Assembly: GCA_041476545.1 (NCBI GenBank)
Contig: JBGOTP010000210.1
Span: forward strand, 1-9,146
Direction of reading: 5' to 3'
Length of the DNA: 9,146 bases
DNA from: JBGOTP01 sp041476545
GTDB lineage: Bacteria; Acidobacteriota; Vicinamibacteria; Vicinamibacterales; CAVVIG01
The notes beneath the pieces are model-generated. The model saw nothing but the letters and a program-made list of their open reading frames with translations, did no database searches and had not been told where the DNA came from. Both the position numbers and the translations under genes were made by a program. The number at the start of each line of letters is the position of its first letter. The first letter of the stretch is position 1. Of the stretch, positions 1-6,484 are shown piece by piece.

Positions 1-1
1 C

Positions 2-529
2 GACTTCCCCGCCAGAACCGAACGGGAGATCGCGCTGCTGCGGGATCTCACCGAGCGCTACGGGCGTGCATCCATTGAACAGGTCCTGTCGGGCAACGGT
101 CTGGTCAACCTGTATCGAGTGACTCACGTCGGACACCACGGACACACCGGACCTTGTCTGACACTCCCAGTGAACCCAGTGAACCCTGTGAACCCCGTGA
201 ACCTTGTGAACGTTCCCGCCCTCATCTCGCAGGCCGCGCTCGAACGCCGATGTCCCCGGTGCGTCGAGGCGCTCGACATGTTCATCGAGGCGTACGGCGC
301 GGAGGCGGGCAATCTGGCGCTGCGGACGCTCTCGACCGGCGGCGTGTTTGTGGGCGGCGGCATCGCGCCGAAGATCCTGCCGGCGCTCACCGACGGACGC
401 TTCGTACGGGCGTTCGTCGCCAAGTCGCCGATGGATACGCTGCTGCGCACGATCCCGATCAGCGTGATCCTGAACACGCGGGTCGGACTGCTCGGCGCCG
501 CCGTCTATGCAGCGAGCCTGACCTCATAG
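2..529 (+). CDS. glk: Glucokinase, C-terminal part (5' end outside the window)
   Basis: Glucokinase phosphorylates glucose with ATP in the cytoplasm, the first step of glycolysis. About 175 C-terminal residues are visible, read in frame from base 2 to TAG at 527-529. Hallmarks of the bacterial Glk family are LSGNGLVNLYR (about residues 32-42 of the fragment), CPRCVEAL, GAEAGNLALR, TGGVFVGGGIAPKIL and the closing IPISVILNTRVGLLGAA. The ATP/glucose-binding N-terminal half lies upstream of the window. The odd feature is a block of about 30 residues directly after LYRVT, made of three-residue units (HVG, HHG, HTG, then VNP, VNP, VNP, VNL, VNV). The E. coli enzyme has only a short variable linker there. 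The frame stays open and the flanking motifs are intact, so the gene looks functional. The GTG at 119 is an internal codon, not the start. The gene converges on the large oxidoreductase gene, with a 39-bp gap. Confidence 0.9.
   Translation, partial: DFPARTEREIALLRDLTERYGRASIEQVLSGNGLVNLYRVTHVGHHGHTGPCLTLPVNPVNPVNPVNLVNVPALISQAALERRCPRCVEALDMFIEAYGAEAGNLALRTLSTGGVFVGGGIAPKILPALTDGRFVRAFVAKSPMDTLLRTIPISVILNTRVGLLGAAVYAASLTS
125..214 (+). repeat. Ten in-frame 9-bp tandem units inside glk
   Basis: The 90 bases divide into ten nonamers in register with the codons. The first three are of the type CACnnCGGA (encoding H-x-G), followed by two diverged units. The last five are GTGAACCCA, GTGAACCCT, GTGAACCCC, GTGAACCTT and GTGAACGTT (encoding VNP, VNP, VNP, VNL, VNV). 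Because units are multiples of three, copy-number change would add or remove tripeptides without shifting the frame. The block sits in a variable loop between two conserved Glk motifs. Confidence 0.85.
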
Positions 530-541
530 GAAATCATGCGG

Positions 542-563
542 GTCGGACCTTATGAGGTCCGAC
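542..563. terminator. Hairpin between convergent genes, possible bidirectional terminator
   Basis: GTCGGACCT (542-550) and AGGTCCGAC (555-563) form a perfect 9-bp stem with the 4-nt loop TATG. It lies in the 39-bp gap between the glk stop (527-529) and the oxidoreductase stop (569-571, minus strand). That position suits a shared terminator for both converging transcripts. There is no clear run of T on either side, so intrinsic termination is not certain. Confidence 0.5.
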
Positions 564-568
564 GCCTC

Positions 569-3500
569 CTACACATGCGGAAGGGCCTGCCCCTTCAGCA
601 GGTGATCGAACCACAGGCTCGACAGTTTCTCCTGCACCGTATTCTGCCGCAGCCGCGCCGCGAGATTCGGAAAGTCAACGCGGTCCATTTCCTGATCCTG
701 ATTGAAGCAGGAGAAGATGATCGTCTCCTTACCGGTCGCCGGATCAACGTGCTTCTGCAGACACTGGGCGCAGACTTCTTTCATCATGCACTGCATTGGC
801 GAATTGATGCTCGCAATGCCCACGTGTTCCGGCTTGAGATGCGCCGCGAGCACGCCATGGCGCGCCGCCTTCACGGCGGCCATCATGCGATCGGATCCGA
901 TGGCGACAATCCGATCGACGGCCTCGAGCGGAACCATCGGCGTCCCCAGTTCGCCGGACTGGTACGCCAGCATCGCCTGGACGATATTGCCTCGGAAGTG
1001 CGCGTCCTGTGGCCGGCCTGGCGCAATCGCCGCGCCGGTATCGGTGCTCCAGATCACCTGATCGGTTGCGGCTTCGATGTCCTCGCGCTTGAAGAGATCC
1101 TCGCCCTTCTTGTAGCCGGCGAAGTAGATGACCTTGTTCCCCTGCTCCCGCATCGCCTTGGCGATGGAGAAGAGCACCGCATTGCCGAGACCGCCCCCGA
1201 GCAGCAGAACGTTCTGATGCTCCGGAATTTCGGTGGGTGCGCCGGTGGGGCCCATCACGACAACCGGCTCGCCTTTCCGCAGGTACGCCACGAGGCGGCT
1301 GGAGACGCCGAGCTCGAGCGCAATGAGCGACAGGAGTCCCTTCTCCTTGTCGACCCACGCACCGGTCAACGCAATGCCTTCCATGAGCAGCGGAACGGTG
1401 CCGGCGCGACGAGCCACCGACTCGTAGTTCTGCAGCCGGTAGAACTGACCGGGACGGAAGTGCCGGGCCGCCGCGGGAGCCTTGACGATCACCTCGACGA
1501 TGGTCGGCGTCAGACGAACCACATCCTGTACACGCGCAACCAGATCAGCGTCGAGGCGCTCGACGAGTCCGGTCCATGCGCGGTCGCGATCGGGTTGCCG
1601 CGCGGGTTCGATCCTCCGCAGCTCCTCTTCAAACAGATCCACGATCCTCGGGTAGCCGTCCTTGGCGGAGGCCATCGCCTTCACGACATTGCCCGCGTAC
1701 CGAGGATGGTTGTCGCCGTAGTACGTCACGAACCGGCCGCGATTCGAATGGGACGTGAAAAATCCGTTCGGGTCGGGTGCAAGTTGGAACCGAGGGCCTC
1801 CTACCTCACCCGCCTCGCCTGCCCTGCCTGCCTTGCCAGTGGCATCCCCCATCAGCCGGACTACGCTATGCGGCTGAAAGAATTTCTTTTTGCTGTCCAG
1901 TTGAAACGTGTTCGGCGCTTCCTTCTCGCACGTGATGTTGGGCGACGTACCCGCCGCCACGAGCACGGTCCGCGCCGGCAGCGTGATCAAATCCCCTGCC
2001 TGCCCCACCTGCCCTGCCTGCCCCGCCTGCCCTACCAGCCCCACCCGCCCCGCCTGCCCCGCCTGCCCTACCAGGCCCGCCCCGCCGCCGCTCGCGGGGA
2101 TGTCTTGCGAGCTCTGGCGAGGCTCGCCGGAGCGCGCTTCGCGCGTAGGCGGCTGCCCCTCGCGCTTGAAGATCACCCCGCTGACCGCACCGCGTGCATC
2201 GGGCACGGCCTCGAGGGGATTCAGATTTTCAGCAAACGCAATGCCCTCCTCGAGCGCCTTGATGACTTCCTCGTGATTCAGCCGATAGGCCGGCGAGTCC
2301 ACCATCCGCTTGCGGTACGCGATCGTCACACCGCCCCACGATCGAACCAGCGAGATGAAATCTGGCGCCTCGCCGACCTGTGCGGCGCGTGTCCGCTCCG
2401 CACGCACCGCCGCACCGTGCCGGCGATACTCGTCCAGCACTTCGAGCTCCTCCGCATCGTAGAGTCCGCGGAGTGTCGATTCGCCAAGTTCAGCCGCCAG
2501 CGTCTCGTACTGCTTCATCGTCTTCTCGACCTGGAGCGGGTAGTACGCCATGAGCTCGGTCGCCGTATCGATGGCCGTGAGTCCGCCGCCAATGACAACG
2601 GCCGGCAGGCGCGCTTGGAGGTTCGGCAGCGCTTCGCGCTTGAAGGCGCCCGTGAGCTGCAGCGCCATCAGAAAATCGCTGGCCTTCCTGATGCCCCGGA
2701 TCAGGTTGTTCTTCATGTCGATGATCGTGGGTCGTCCGGCGCCCGTCGCGATCGCCACATGATCGAACCCGAGGCGCCACGCGTCTTCAATCGGCAACGT
2801 GCCTCCGAATCGCACACCGCCGTACATCTTCAGTCCATGACGCCGCGCGAGCGTCAGGTGCAGAAGCGTGAGAAAGTTCTTGTCCCACCGTACCGTAATG
2901 CCGTACTCCGACACGCCGCCAAAACCTTCGAGCACCCGTTCGTCCAACTGGCAATAGATGTCGTTCCAGTGGCGAATCGGCGCTGGCGCCTGGCGATCCG
3001 TACCGACGAGGGCCTCCGGTAGCGGCTCGATTTTCAAGCCGTCGACGCCGATCACTCCGAATCCTTCGTTCACCATGTAATGGGCGAGCGTGTACCCGGC
3101 GGGCCCGAGCCCGACGATGAGCACGTTCTTGCCGTTGTAGGGCAGCGCGTAGGGCCGTTTGACATTGAGCGGATTCCAACGCGTCAACAGACCGTAGATC
3201 TCGACGCCCCACGGCAGCTTCAGCACGTCGGTGAGCACGCCGGTTTCGATCTGCGGGATGTTGACCGGCTCCTGCTTCTGGTAGATGCACGACTTCATGC
3301 AGTCGTTGCAAATGCGGTGACCGGTGCCGGGACACATCGGATTGTCGAGCGTCACGAGCGCCAGCGCCCCGATCGCATCGCCGGCTTTTCGCAGGGCGTG
3401 CATCTCCGAAATTTTCTCGTCGAGCGGGCAGCCGTCTAGCTCAATGCCAAGCGGGTTCATCGCGATCTTCGCGGGCTGTCCGGCGGGTGCGCCTTTGACG

Positions 3501-4390
3501 GCCGTCTCGAACAGTCCCTTCGAGCACGAATCCTTCTCGCGTTCGTGGCACAGCACGCAGTAGTGCACCTCGCTCAGGACCTCGCGGGAGGACATGCGCG
3601 CGTCGGTCAGCGTGAACCCGTCGCGTCGCCGCAACCGCGCATCAGGCCCGAACATCGATTCAGGAAACTGGGGCTCGGGACGCCGCACGTCGACCAGGTG
3701 CCAGTAGTCGAGGGTCTCGGGAAGGCGGAAGATCACCCAGTGGCGGTAGTCGGGACGATGAACGCGGGCCGCGCACCAGCGCTTCAGGGACTCCAGCAAG
3801 AGCTGAGGGCTGAGGGCTGAGGGCTGGGCCGAGAGCTTCTCGCGATCCATCAATTCGCAGCCGGCCTGTGCGACGGCGAGCTCGATGTCCGGCGCGACGG
3901 CGAGATCGAGGCCCCCCGACGAAGCTCGAAGAGCGGAGTCGTGGTGAAAATGTCCAGCAATGAGTCGCTCCACCGCTTCATCGTCTTCCACTGTCGACGC
4001 CACGTAGGCGCCGTTCTTGAGCAGCGGCAGGACGCGGCGACGCACGAAATCCACTTTGAAGCGGAAGAGCACGTCCTGGGCGCGTGTCGCCTGATCGACC
4101 GCGGCCGCCTCCGGTCCAACCTGAAACAGCCGTGTCACGAAGCGGCTGACGTGAGGCGCCATCGCGACCAGCAGATTCGACAGCGCCAGCCCCGGTCCGG
4201 GCGCATCCGGTGCCTGCCGGTACGCGTCCCAGTCGCGCCAGAACGCCGGGTCGGCCGCCTGCGTCTCCTCGCAGAAGCGATCGTAGAGGGACGCCAGACG
4301 CGCAGGCTCGTGGAGATCCGCAAACGTGAAGCCGGCGACGCCGAGAGCGGTGGCAGCGTTCGTGGAGGGCGCACTCAGAGTGTTTTCCAT
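569..4390 (-). CDS. Fused NfnB/GltD-like and NfnA/PyrK-like iron-sulfur flavoprotein oxidoreductase
   Basis: A cytoplasmic pyridine-nucleotide oxidoreductase of 1273 residues. Residues 1 to about 270 are not recognised. Residues 278-368 hold a GltD/DPYD-type Fe-S domain: C278-x2-C281-x7-C289, GCPL (C321), then C353-x7-C361-x2-C364-x3-C368, enough for two clusters. An FAD fold starts at GLGPAG (427-432). A second nucleotide-binding motif, GGGLTAIDTATE, starts at 601, and YYGDNHPRYAGNVVKAM (about 890-906) matches the closing GltD FAD motif. From about 950 a PyrK/NfnA-like module follows: RPGQFYRL (979-986), GPTGAP, GGGLGNA (1065-1071) and cysteines C1201, C1207, C1210 and C1228. PyrK's RPFS flavin motif is not obvious. 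In NfnAB these two modules are separate subunits that bifurcate electrons among NADPH, NAD+ and ferredoxin. The same activity here is inference; a plain NAD(P)H oxidoreductase is possible. The ATG at 4388-4390 is the first in-frame start; no good Shine-Dalgarno is seen. Tripeptide repeats interrupt residues 772-799 and 852-864. Confidence 0.85.
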   Translation of the reverse strand: MENTLSAPSTNAATALGVAGFTFADLHEPARLASLYDRFCEETQAADPAFWRDWDAYRQAPDAPGPGLALSNLLVAMAPHVSRFVTRLFQVGPEAAAVDQATRAQDVLFRFKVDFVRRRVLPLLKNGAYVASTVEDDEAVERLIAGHFHHDSALRASSGGLDLAVAPDIELAVAQAGCELMDREKLSAQPSALSPQLLLESLKRWCAARVHRPDYRHWVIFRLPETLDYWHLVDVRRPEPQFPESMFGPDARLRRRDGFTLTDARMSSREVLSEVHYCVLCHEREKDSCSKGLFETAVKGAPAGQPAKIAMNPLGIELDGCPLDEKISEMHALRKAGDAIGALALVTLDNPMCPGTGHRICNDCMKSCIYQKQEPVNIPQIETGVLTDVLKLPWGVEIYGLLTRWNPLNVKRPYALPYNGKNVLIVGLGPAGYTLAHYMVNEGFGVIGVDGLKIEPLPEALVGTDRQAPAPIRHWNDIYCQLDERVLEGFGGVSEYGITVRWDKNFLTLLHLTLARRHGLKMYGGVRFGGTLPIEDAWRLGFDHVAIATGAGRPTIIDMKNNLIRGIRKASDFLMALQLTGAFKREALPNLQARLPAVVIGGGLTAIDTATELMAYYPLQVEKTMKQYETLAAELGESTLRGLYDAEELEVLDEYRRHGAAVRAERTRAAQVGEAPDFISLVRSWGGVTIAYRKRMVDSPAYRLNHEEVIKALEEGIAFAENLNPLEAVPDARGAVSGVIFKREGQPPTREARSGEPRQSSQDIPASGGGAGLVGQAGQAGRVGLVGQAGQAGQVGQAGDLITLPARTVLVAAGTSPNITCEKEAPNTFQLDSKKKFFQPHSVVRLMGDATGKAGRAGEAGEVGGPRFQLAPDPNGFFTSHSNRGRFVTYYGDNHPRYAGNVVKAMASAKDGYPRIVDLFEEELRRIEPARQPDRDRAWTGLVERLDADLVARVQDVVRLTPTIVEVIVKAPAAARHFRPGQFYRLQNYESVARRAGTVPLLMEGIALTGAWVDKEKGLLSLIALELGVSSRLVAYLRKGEPVVVMGPTGAPTEIPEHQNVLLLGGGLGNAVLFSIAKAMREQGNKVIYFAGYKKGEDLFKREDIEAATDQVIWSTDTGAAIAPGRPQDAHFRGNIVQAMLAYQSGELGTPMVPLEAVDRIVAIGSDRMMAAVKAARHGVLAAHLKPEHVGIASINSPMQCMMKEVCAQCLQKHVDPATGKETIIFSCFNQDQEMDRVDFPNLAARLRQNTVQEKLSSLWFDHLLKGQALPHV
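1799..1837 (-). repeat. Second in-frame 9-bp repeat block in the oxidoreductase gene
   Basis: It encodes GKAGRAGEAGEVG (residues 852-864), four GxA/GxV triplets of the same type as the larger block at 1994-2077. It lies just after MGDAT and before PRFQLAPDP. That is a surface-loop position between the NAD(P)H-domain strand and the closing FAD motif of a GltD-like fold. The frame is preserved. Confidence 0.7.
1994..2077 (-). repeat. In-frame collagen-like 9-bp tandem repeat in the oxidoreductase gene
   Basis: Residues 772-799 are nine G-x-[AV] triplets (GLV, GQA, GQA, GRV, GLV, GQA, GQA, GQV, GQA) ending in G. The DNA units are 9 bp, close to GGGCAGGCA on the coding strand, and in phase with the codons. 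On the plus strand this appears as repeated CTGCCCCGC-like units. The block sits in a loop of the NAD(P)H-binding domain, just before LITLPARTVLVAAG, the strand preceding a conserved AAG motif. It is rich in glycine and glutamine and probably flexible. Confidence 0.85.
3803..3830 (-). repeat. Heptamer tandem repeat inside the oxidoreductase gene
   Basis: Read on the plus strand, CTGAGGG occurs three times in a row (3803-3809, 3810-3816, 3817-3823), followed by the diverged unit CTGGGCC. In the gene it encodes SAQPSALSPQ (residues 187-196), in the unrecognised N-terminal region. The unit length (7) and the CTGA core match the intergenic arrays at 5340-5402 and 8742-8790, so this appears to be the same repeat family within a coding region. 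Confidence 0.75.
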
Positions 4391-4456
4391 ACGGGACGAA
4401 GGAGAAAGTGTACCTCAGCGGCGTCGACGAGCCGGCGGGCGGACTAGAATGGTCCC
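4391..4456. promoter_or_regulatory. Divergent promoter region
   Basis: These 66 bp separate the start of the oxidoreductase gene (minus) from DUF3108-like gene A (plus), so both promoters must overlap here or lie inside the genes. On the minus strand, TACACT (4407-4412) fits a TAnnnT -10 box 16 nt before the ATG. On the plus strand, TAGAAT (4445-4450) is a -10 candidate for the other gene. A GTCGAC palindrome (4423-4428) lies between them. I see no convincing -35 element for either gene. Confidence 0.4.
4445..4450 (+). promoter_or_regulatory. TAGAAT -10 box for a probable leaderless transcript (gene A)
   Basis: TAGAAT lies exactly 6 nt before the ATG at 4457, so transcription would begin at or next to the start codon. 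No Shine-Dalgarno is present. The paralogous gene at 7871 has the same box, spacing and near-identical surrounding bases (TAGAATGGTnCCATGCG). A -10 of the form TAnnnT placed this close to the start codon is a known signature of leaderless genes in several bacteria. Confidence 0.55.
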
Positions 4457-5266
4457 ATGCGATCGGCTGTCGCCGGAGCGCTCGGACTCTGCGTGCTCGC
4501 GTCCGGCTCTCTCGTCGCCGAGCGAGCCGCCCAACGACCGGCGCCCGCGCGAGGACGGCCAGCGGCGCCGCGCACGGAATCCGCCGCGCCCTTCAAGGCG
4601 GGCGAGACCCTCACCTGGGACGTGTCGTACTCCCTGTTCCCGGTAACCGCCGCCACGGTCGTCGCCACCGTGAAGGAGAAGAAGCCGTCCTTCAATTCCA
4701 CGGCGTACTACATCGTGGCTGAAGGCCGTCTGGTGCCGCTCGCGGCAAAAGTCTATTCGCTCTACTACAAGATGGACACGCTCCTCGACGTGTACGGCCT
4801 GCTGTCGCAGCGCGGATCGCTCTATAGCGAGGAAGGCTCGGATCACAAAACCTCCACGACGCAATTCGACCGGGCCAAGCGTCGCGCCTTCTTCGAACAG
4901 AAGACGGAGACGACAGTGAAGACGGACGTCGCGGTGCCGCCGTTGACCCAGGATGGACTGGCGGCGTTCTACGCGTTTCGTGGCAGAACCTTCAAGCCCG
5001 GCGATCGGTGGACCGTCCCCATCGCCAACCGCGGATCGCTGTACACGACGCGCGGCGAGGTCGGCGCCGCCGTCGAGACGATCAGTGTGCCGTTCGGTCA
5101 AATGCAGGCGTGGAAGCTGAGGCTGGTCATCGTCGACGCCGAGAACCAGCCCACCTGGGAGGACATTGCCATCTGGATCTCCACCGATGCTCGGCGCCTG
5201 CCGCTGAAGATGCAGGCCAAGCTGTCGGTGGGTTCCTTCGTGCTCAGCTTGCGCGAGGCGCGGTAG
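4457..5266 (+). CDS. Exported DUF3108-like protein, paralog A
   Basis: 269 residues. It appears to belong to the DUF3108 family, whose function is not established. The N-terminus (about residues 1-22) is a hydrophobic signal sequence, followed by a short Pro/Ala/Arg linker (about 25-40). So the protein is probably periplasmic or outer-membrane facing. The conserved body begins at PFKAGETLTWDVSYSLFPV and includes VKEKK, STAYYIVAEG, KVYSLYYKMDTLLD, YGLLSQRGSLYSEEG, TQDGLAAFYAFRGRTFKPGD and the closing DARRLPLKMQAKLSVGSFVLSLREAR. Cys12 follows LGL, which is not a proper lipobox, so a lipoprotein is unlikely. The start is chosen because it is the first ATG and because the paralog at 7871 has the same upstream context. 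The gap to the next gene is 151 bp, so co-transcription is uncertain. By eye, over half of the body matches paralog B. Confidence 0.85.
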   Translation: MRSAVAGALGLCVLASGSLVAERAAQRPAPARGRPAAPRTESAAPFKAGETLTWDVSYSLFPVTAATVVATVKEKKPSFNSTAYYIVAEGRLVPLAAKVYSLYYKMDTLLDVYGLLSQRGSLYSEEGSDHKTSTTQFDRAKRRAFFEQKTETTVKTDVAVPPLTQDGLAAFYAFRGRTFKPGDRWTVPIANRGSLYTTRGEVGAAVETISVPFGQMQAWKLRLVIVDAENQPTWEDIAIWISTDARRLPLKMQAKLSVGSFVLSLREAR

Positions 5267-5327
5267 CCCTCGCGTTTCCCTCGCGCATCGCCTCGCATAT
5301 CTCCTTTACAACCCGACGCAACTATGC

Positions 5328-5342
5328 AAGGCTTCGCGCCTT
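5328..5342 (+). other. Small hairpin after DUF3108-like gene A
   Basis: AAGGC (5328-5332) and GCCTT (5338-5342) flank the loop TTCGC, a perfect 5-bp stem 62 bp after the gene A stop. It could be a weak terminator or part of the leader of the next gene. No T run follows. The heptamer array begins immediately after it. Confidence 0.3.
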
Positions 5343-5402
5343 AGGCCTGATAGCTGAAAGCGGAGAGCTGATGGCTATCAGCGTTCGGCTATCAGCTGTC
5401 AC
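5340..5402 (+). repeat. Intergenic heptamer array upstream of NHL gene A
   Basis: Nine consecutive 7-bp units in one register: CTTAGGC, CTGATAG, CTGAAAG, CGGAGAG, CTGATGG, CTATCAG, CGTTCGG, CTATCAG, CTGTCAC. The clearest units approach CTGAnAG or its reverse complement CTATCAG, so the array can fold. CTGATAGC (5347-5354) can pair with GCTATCAG at either 5374-5381 or 5388-5395, and GCTGAT/ATCAGC (5367-5372 with 5377-5382) forms a competing hairpin. The array ends a few bases before the Shine-Dalgarno of the next gene. Confidence 0.75.
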
Positions 5403-5404
5403 TA

Positions 5405-5411
5405 GAGGAGG
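5405..5411 (+). promoter_or_regulatory. Shine-Dalgarno of NHL gene A
   Basis: GAGGAGG at 5405-5411 lies 6 nt before the ATG at 5418. It fixes the start codon and contrasts with the DUF3108-like genes, which lack a Shine-Dalgarno. It follows directly on the heptamer array, so leader folding could affect its accessibility. Confidence 0.85.
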
Positions 5412-5417
5412 AAGTCT

Positions 5418-6473
5418 ATGCGACGAGCCAGCTACTGCGTCATCGTGGGCCTGCTGATCTGGACCGGTCAGGTGTTCACGCAGGGCGGCGGAGCGCCCGC
5501 CGGGGCCAAGGCGACGACGCCGGAAATCCCGTTCGAATCGGTCGCGAATTTCTTCAAGCTGCCGGCCGGCCTGTACATGGGTGAAGGCACCGGCGTCGCC
5601 ACCAACTCCAAGGGGCACGTGTTCATCTTCACGCGCAGCGGCGAGACGCGGCTGTTCGAGTTCGATCAGAACGGCGCGTTCGTCAAGGAGTTCGGCGCCG
5701 GCAGCTACGGCTTCGCCTTTGCGCACGCGGTCCGGGTGGACAAAGACGACAACGTGTGGGCGGTGGACGAAGGCACGAACGTCGTCACCAAGTTCAGCCC
5801 GGACGGGAAGATTCTGATGGTGCTCGGCAAGCGCCCCGACCCGCTCGAGCAGTTGTCGCTCATGCCGGGCGGCGGCCAGTACTCCGGCGCGAACCAGCCC
5901 TACTCGTTCCATCGGCAGACCGACATCGGGTGGGATCCACAGGGCAACATCTTCGTGTCCGACGGCTACGGCGATTCGCGCATCGTGAAATACGACAAGA
6001 ACGGCCGCTTCATCAAGGCGGTCGGCACGCGCGGCAACGGCCTGCTCCAGTTCAGCACACCGCATGCGATCGCGGTTGATGCCAACGGTATCGTCTACGT
6101 CGGCGACCGCGGCAACTCGCGGATCGTCGTGCTCAACAACGACTTGAGCCAGAAGGCGGTGTACGACAACGTCGGCGCCCCCTGGGCGCTCTGTATTTCA
6201 CAAGGACCCCACCAGTACCTGTACACCTCGAACTCGTTCTCGACGGGCAGTAACTTCGACCAGGCATCGACAACCGGCGAGGTGTACAAGATGGAGCTCG
6301 ATGGCACGGTGCTCGGCCGGTTCGGCAAGGCCGGCCATGCATTCAAGGAGTTCAGCGCGATTCACCAGATGGACTGCCGCAATCCCAATGAGATCTACGT
6401 CGCGGAAATCACCGCGTGGCGCGTCCAGAAGATTCTGCTCCGCCCGATGCGTACCTCGAGCGGACAACAGTAA
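5418..6473 (+). CDS. Exported NHL-repeat beta-propeller, PAL-like (paralog A)
   Basis: 351 residues. A signal peptide (about 1-21, RRASY then a hydrophobic core to VFTQ) indicates export. The rest is NHL repeats, seen as units such as GVATNSKGHVFIFTR, AVRVDKDDNVWAVDEG, TDIGWDPQGNIFVSDGYG and AIAVDANGIVYVGDRGNSRI. The spacing and residues resemble the lyase domain of peptidylglycine amidating monooxygenase (PAL). His103 (FAHAVRVD), His216 (TPHAIAVD) and His316 (AIHQMDC) align by eye with the three zinc-binding His. Arg73 (FTRSG), Tyr184 (DGYGDSRI) and Arg231 (GDRGNSRI) align with active-site Arg, Tyr and Arg. The Asp that follows the third His in PAL is Gln317 here. Cys259 and Cys320 are shared with paralog B and may form a disulfide. 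Lyase activity is inference; many bacterial homologs have no tested function. It lies 11 bp upstream of paralog B, almost certainly in one operon. Confidence 0.85.
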   Translation: MRRASYCVIVGLLIWTGQVFTQGGGAPAGAKATTPEIPFESVANFFKLPAGLYMGEGTGVATNSKGHVFIFTRSGETRLFEFDQNGAFVKEFGAGSYGFAFAHAVRVDKDDNVWAVDEGTNVVTKFSPDGKILMVLGKRPDPLEQLSLMPGGGQYSGANQPYSFHRQTDIGWDPQGNIFVSDGYGDSRIVKYDKNGRFIKAVGTRGNGLLQFSTPHAIAVDANGIVYVGDRGNSRIVVLNNDLSQKAVYDNVGAPWALCISQGPHQYLYTSNSFSTGSNFDQASTTGEVYKMELDGTVLGRFGKAGHAFKEFSAIHQMDCRNPNEIYVAEITAWRVQKILLRPMRTSSGQQ

Positions 6474-6478
6474 GGAGG
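6472..6478 (+). promoter_or_regulatory. Shine-Dalgarno of NHL gene B overlapping the stop of gene A
   Basis: AAGGAGG (6472-6478) shares its first two bases with the TAA stop (6471-6473) of the preceding gene and lies 6 nt before the ATG at 6485. Ribosomes ending on gene A stop on the initiation site of gene B, which favours translational coupling. It also excludes the upstream GTG at 6416 as the start. Confidence 0.9.
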
Positions 6479-6484
6479 CCAACC

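Noticed and set aside
119..529. GTG at 119 as the start of a short separate gene
   Set aside because: The same frame is open upstream to the window edge and encodes the Glk motif LSGNGLVNLYR just before it, so the GTG is an internal codon.
1994..2077. True collagen-like structural domain
   Set aside because: Only nine G-x-y triplets with little proline, inside a cytoplasmic redox fold. A local repeat expansion in a loop explains it better.
536..3022. Very long plus-strand open frame (828 codons) opposite the oxidoreductase gene
   Set aside because: It is a shadow of the minus-strand gene: GC-rich codon bias removes stops from the opposite frame. Its translation is rich in Arg and His with no recognisable domain, while the minus strand shows clear Fe-S and FAD motifs.
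4457..4492. Lipoprotein signal in DUF3108-like protein A
   Set aside because: Cys12 is preceded by L-G-L, not the small residue needed before a lipobox cysteine, and paralog B has no Cys there.
5340..5402. CRISPR-like array
   Set aside because: Units are 7 bp and contiguous, with no spacers and no cas genes nearby.
6416..6484. Earlier GTG start for NHL gene B
   Set aside because: It would overlap the end of NHL gene A and place charged residues before the signal peptide. The ATG at 6485 has an ideal AAGGAGG at 6-nt spacing.
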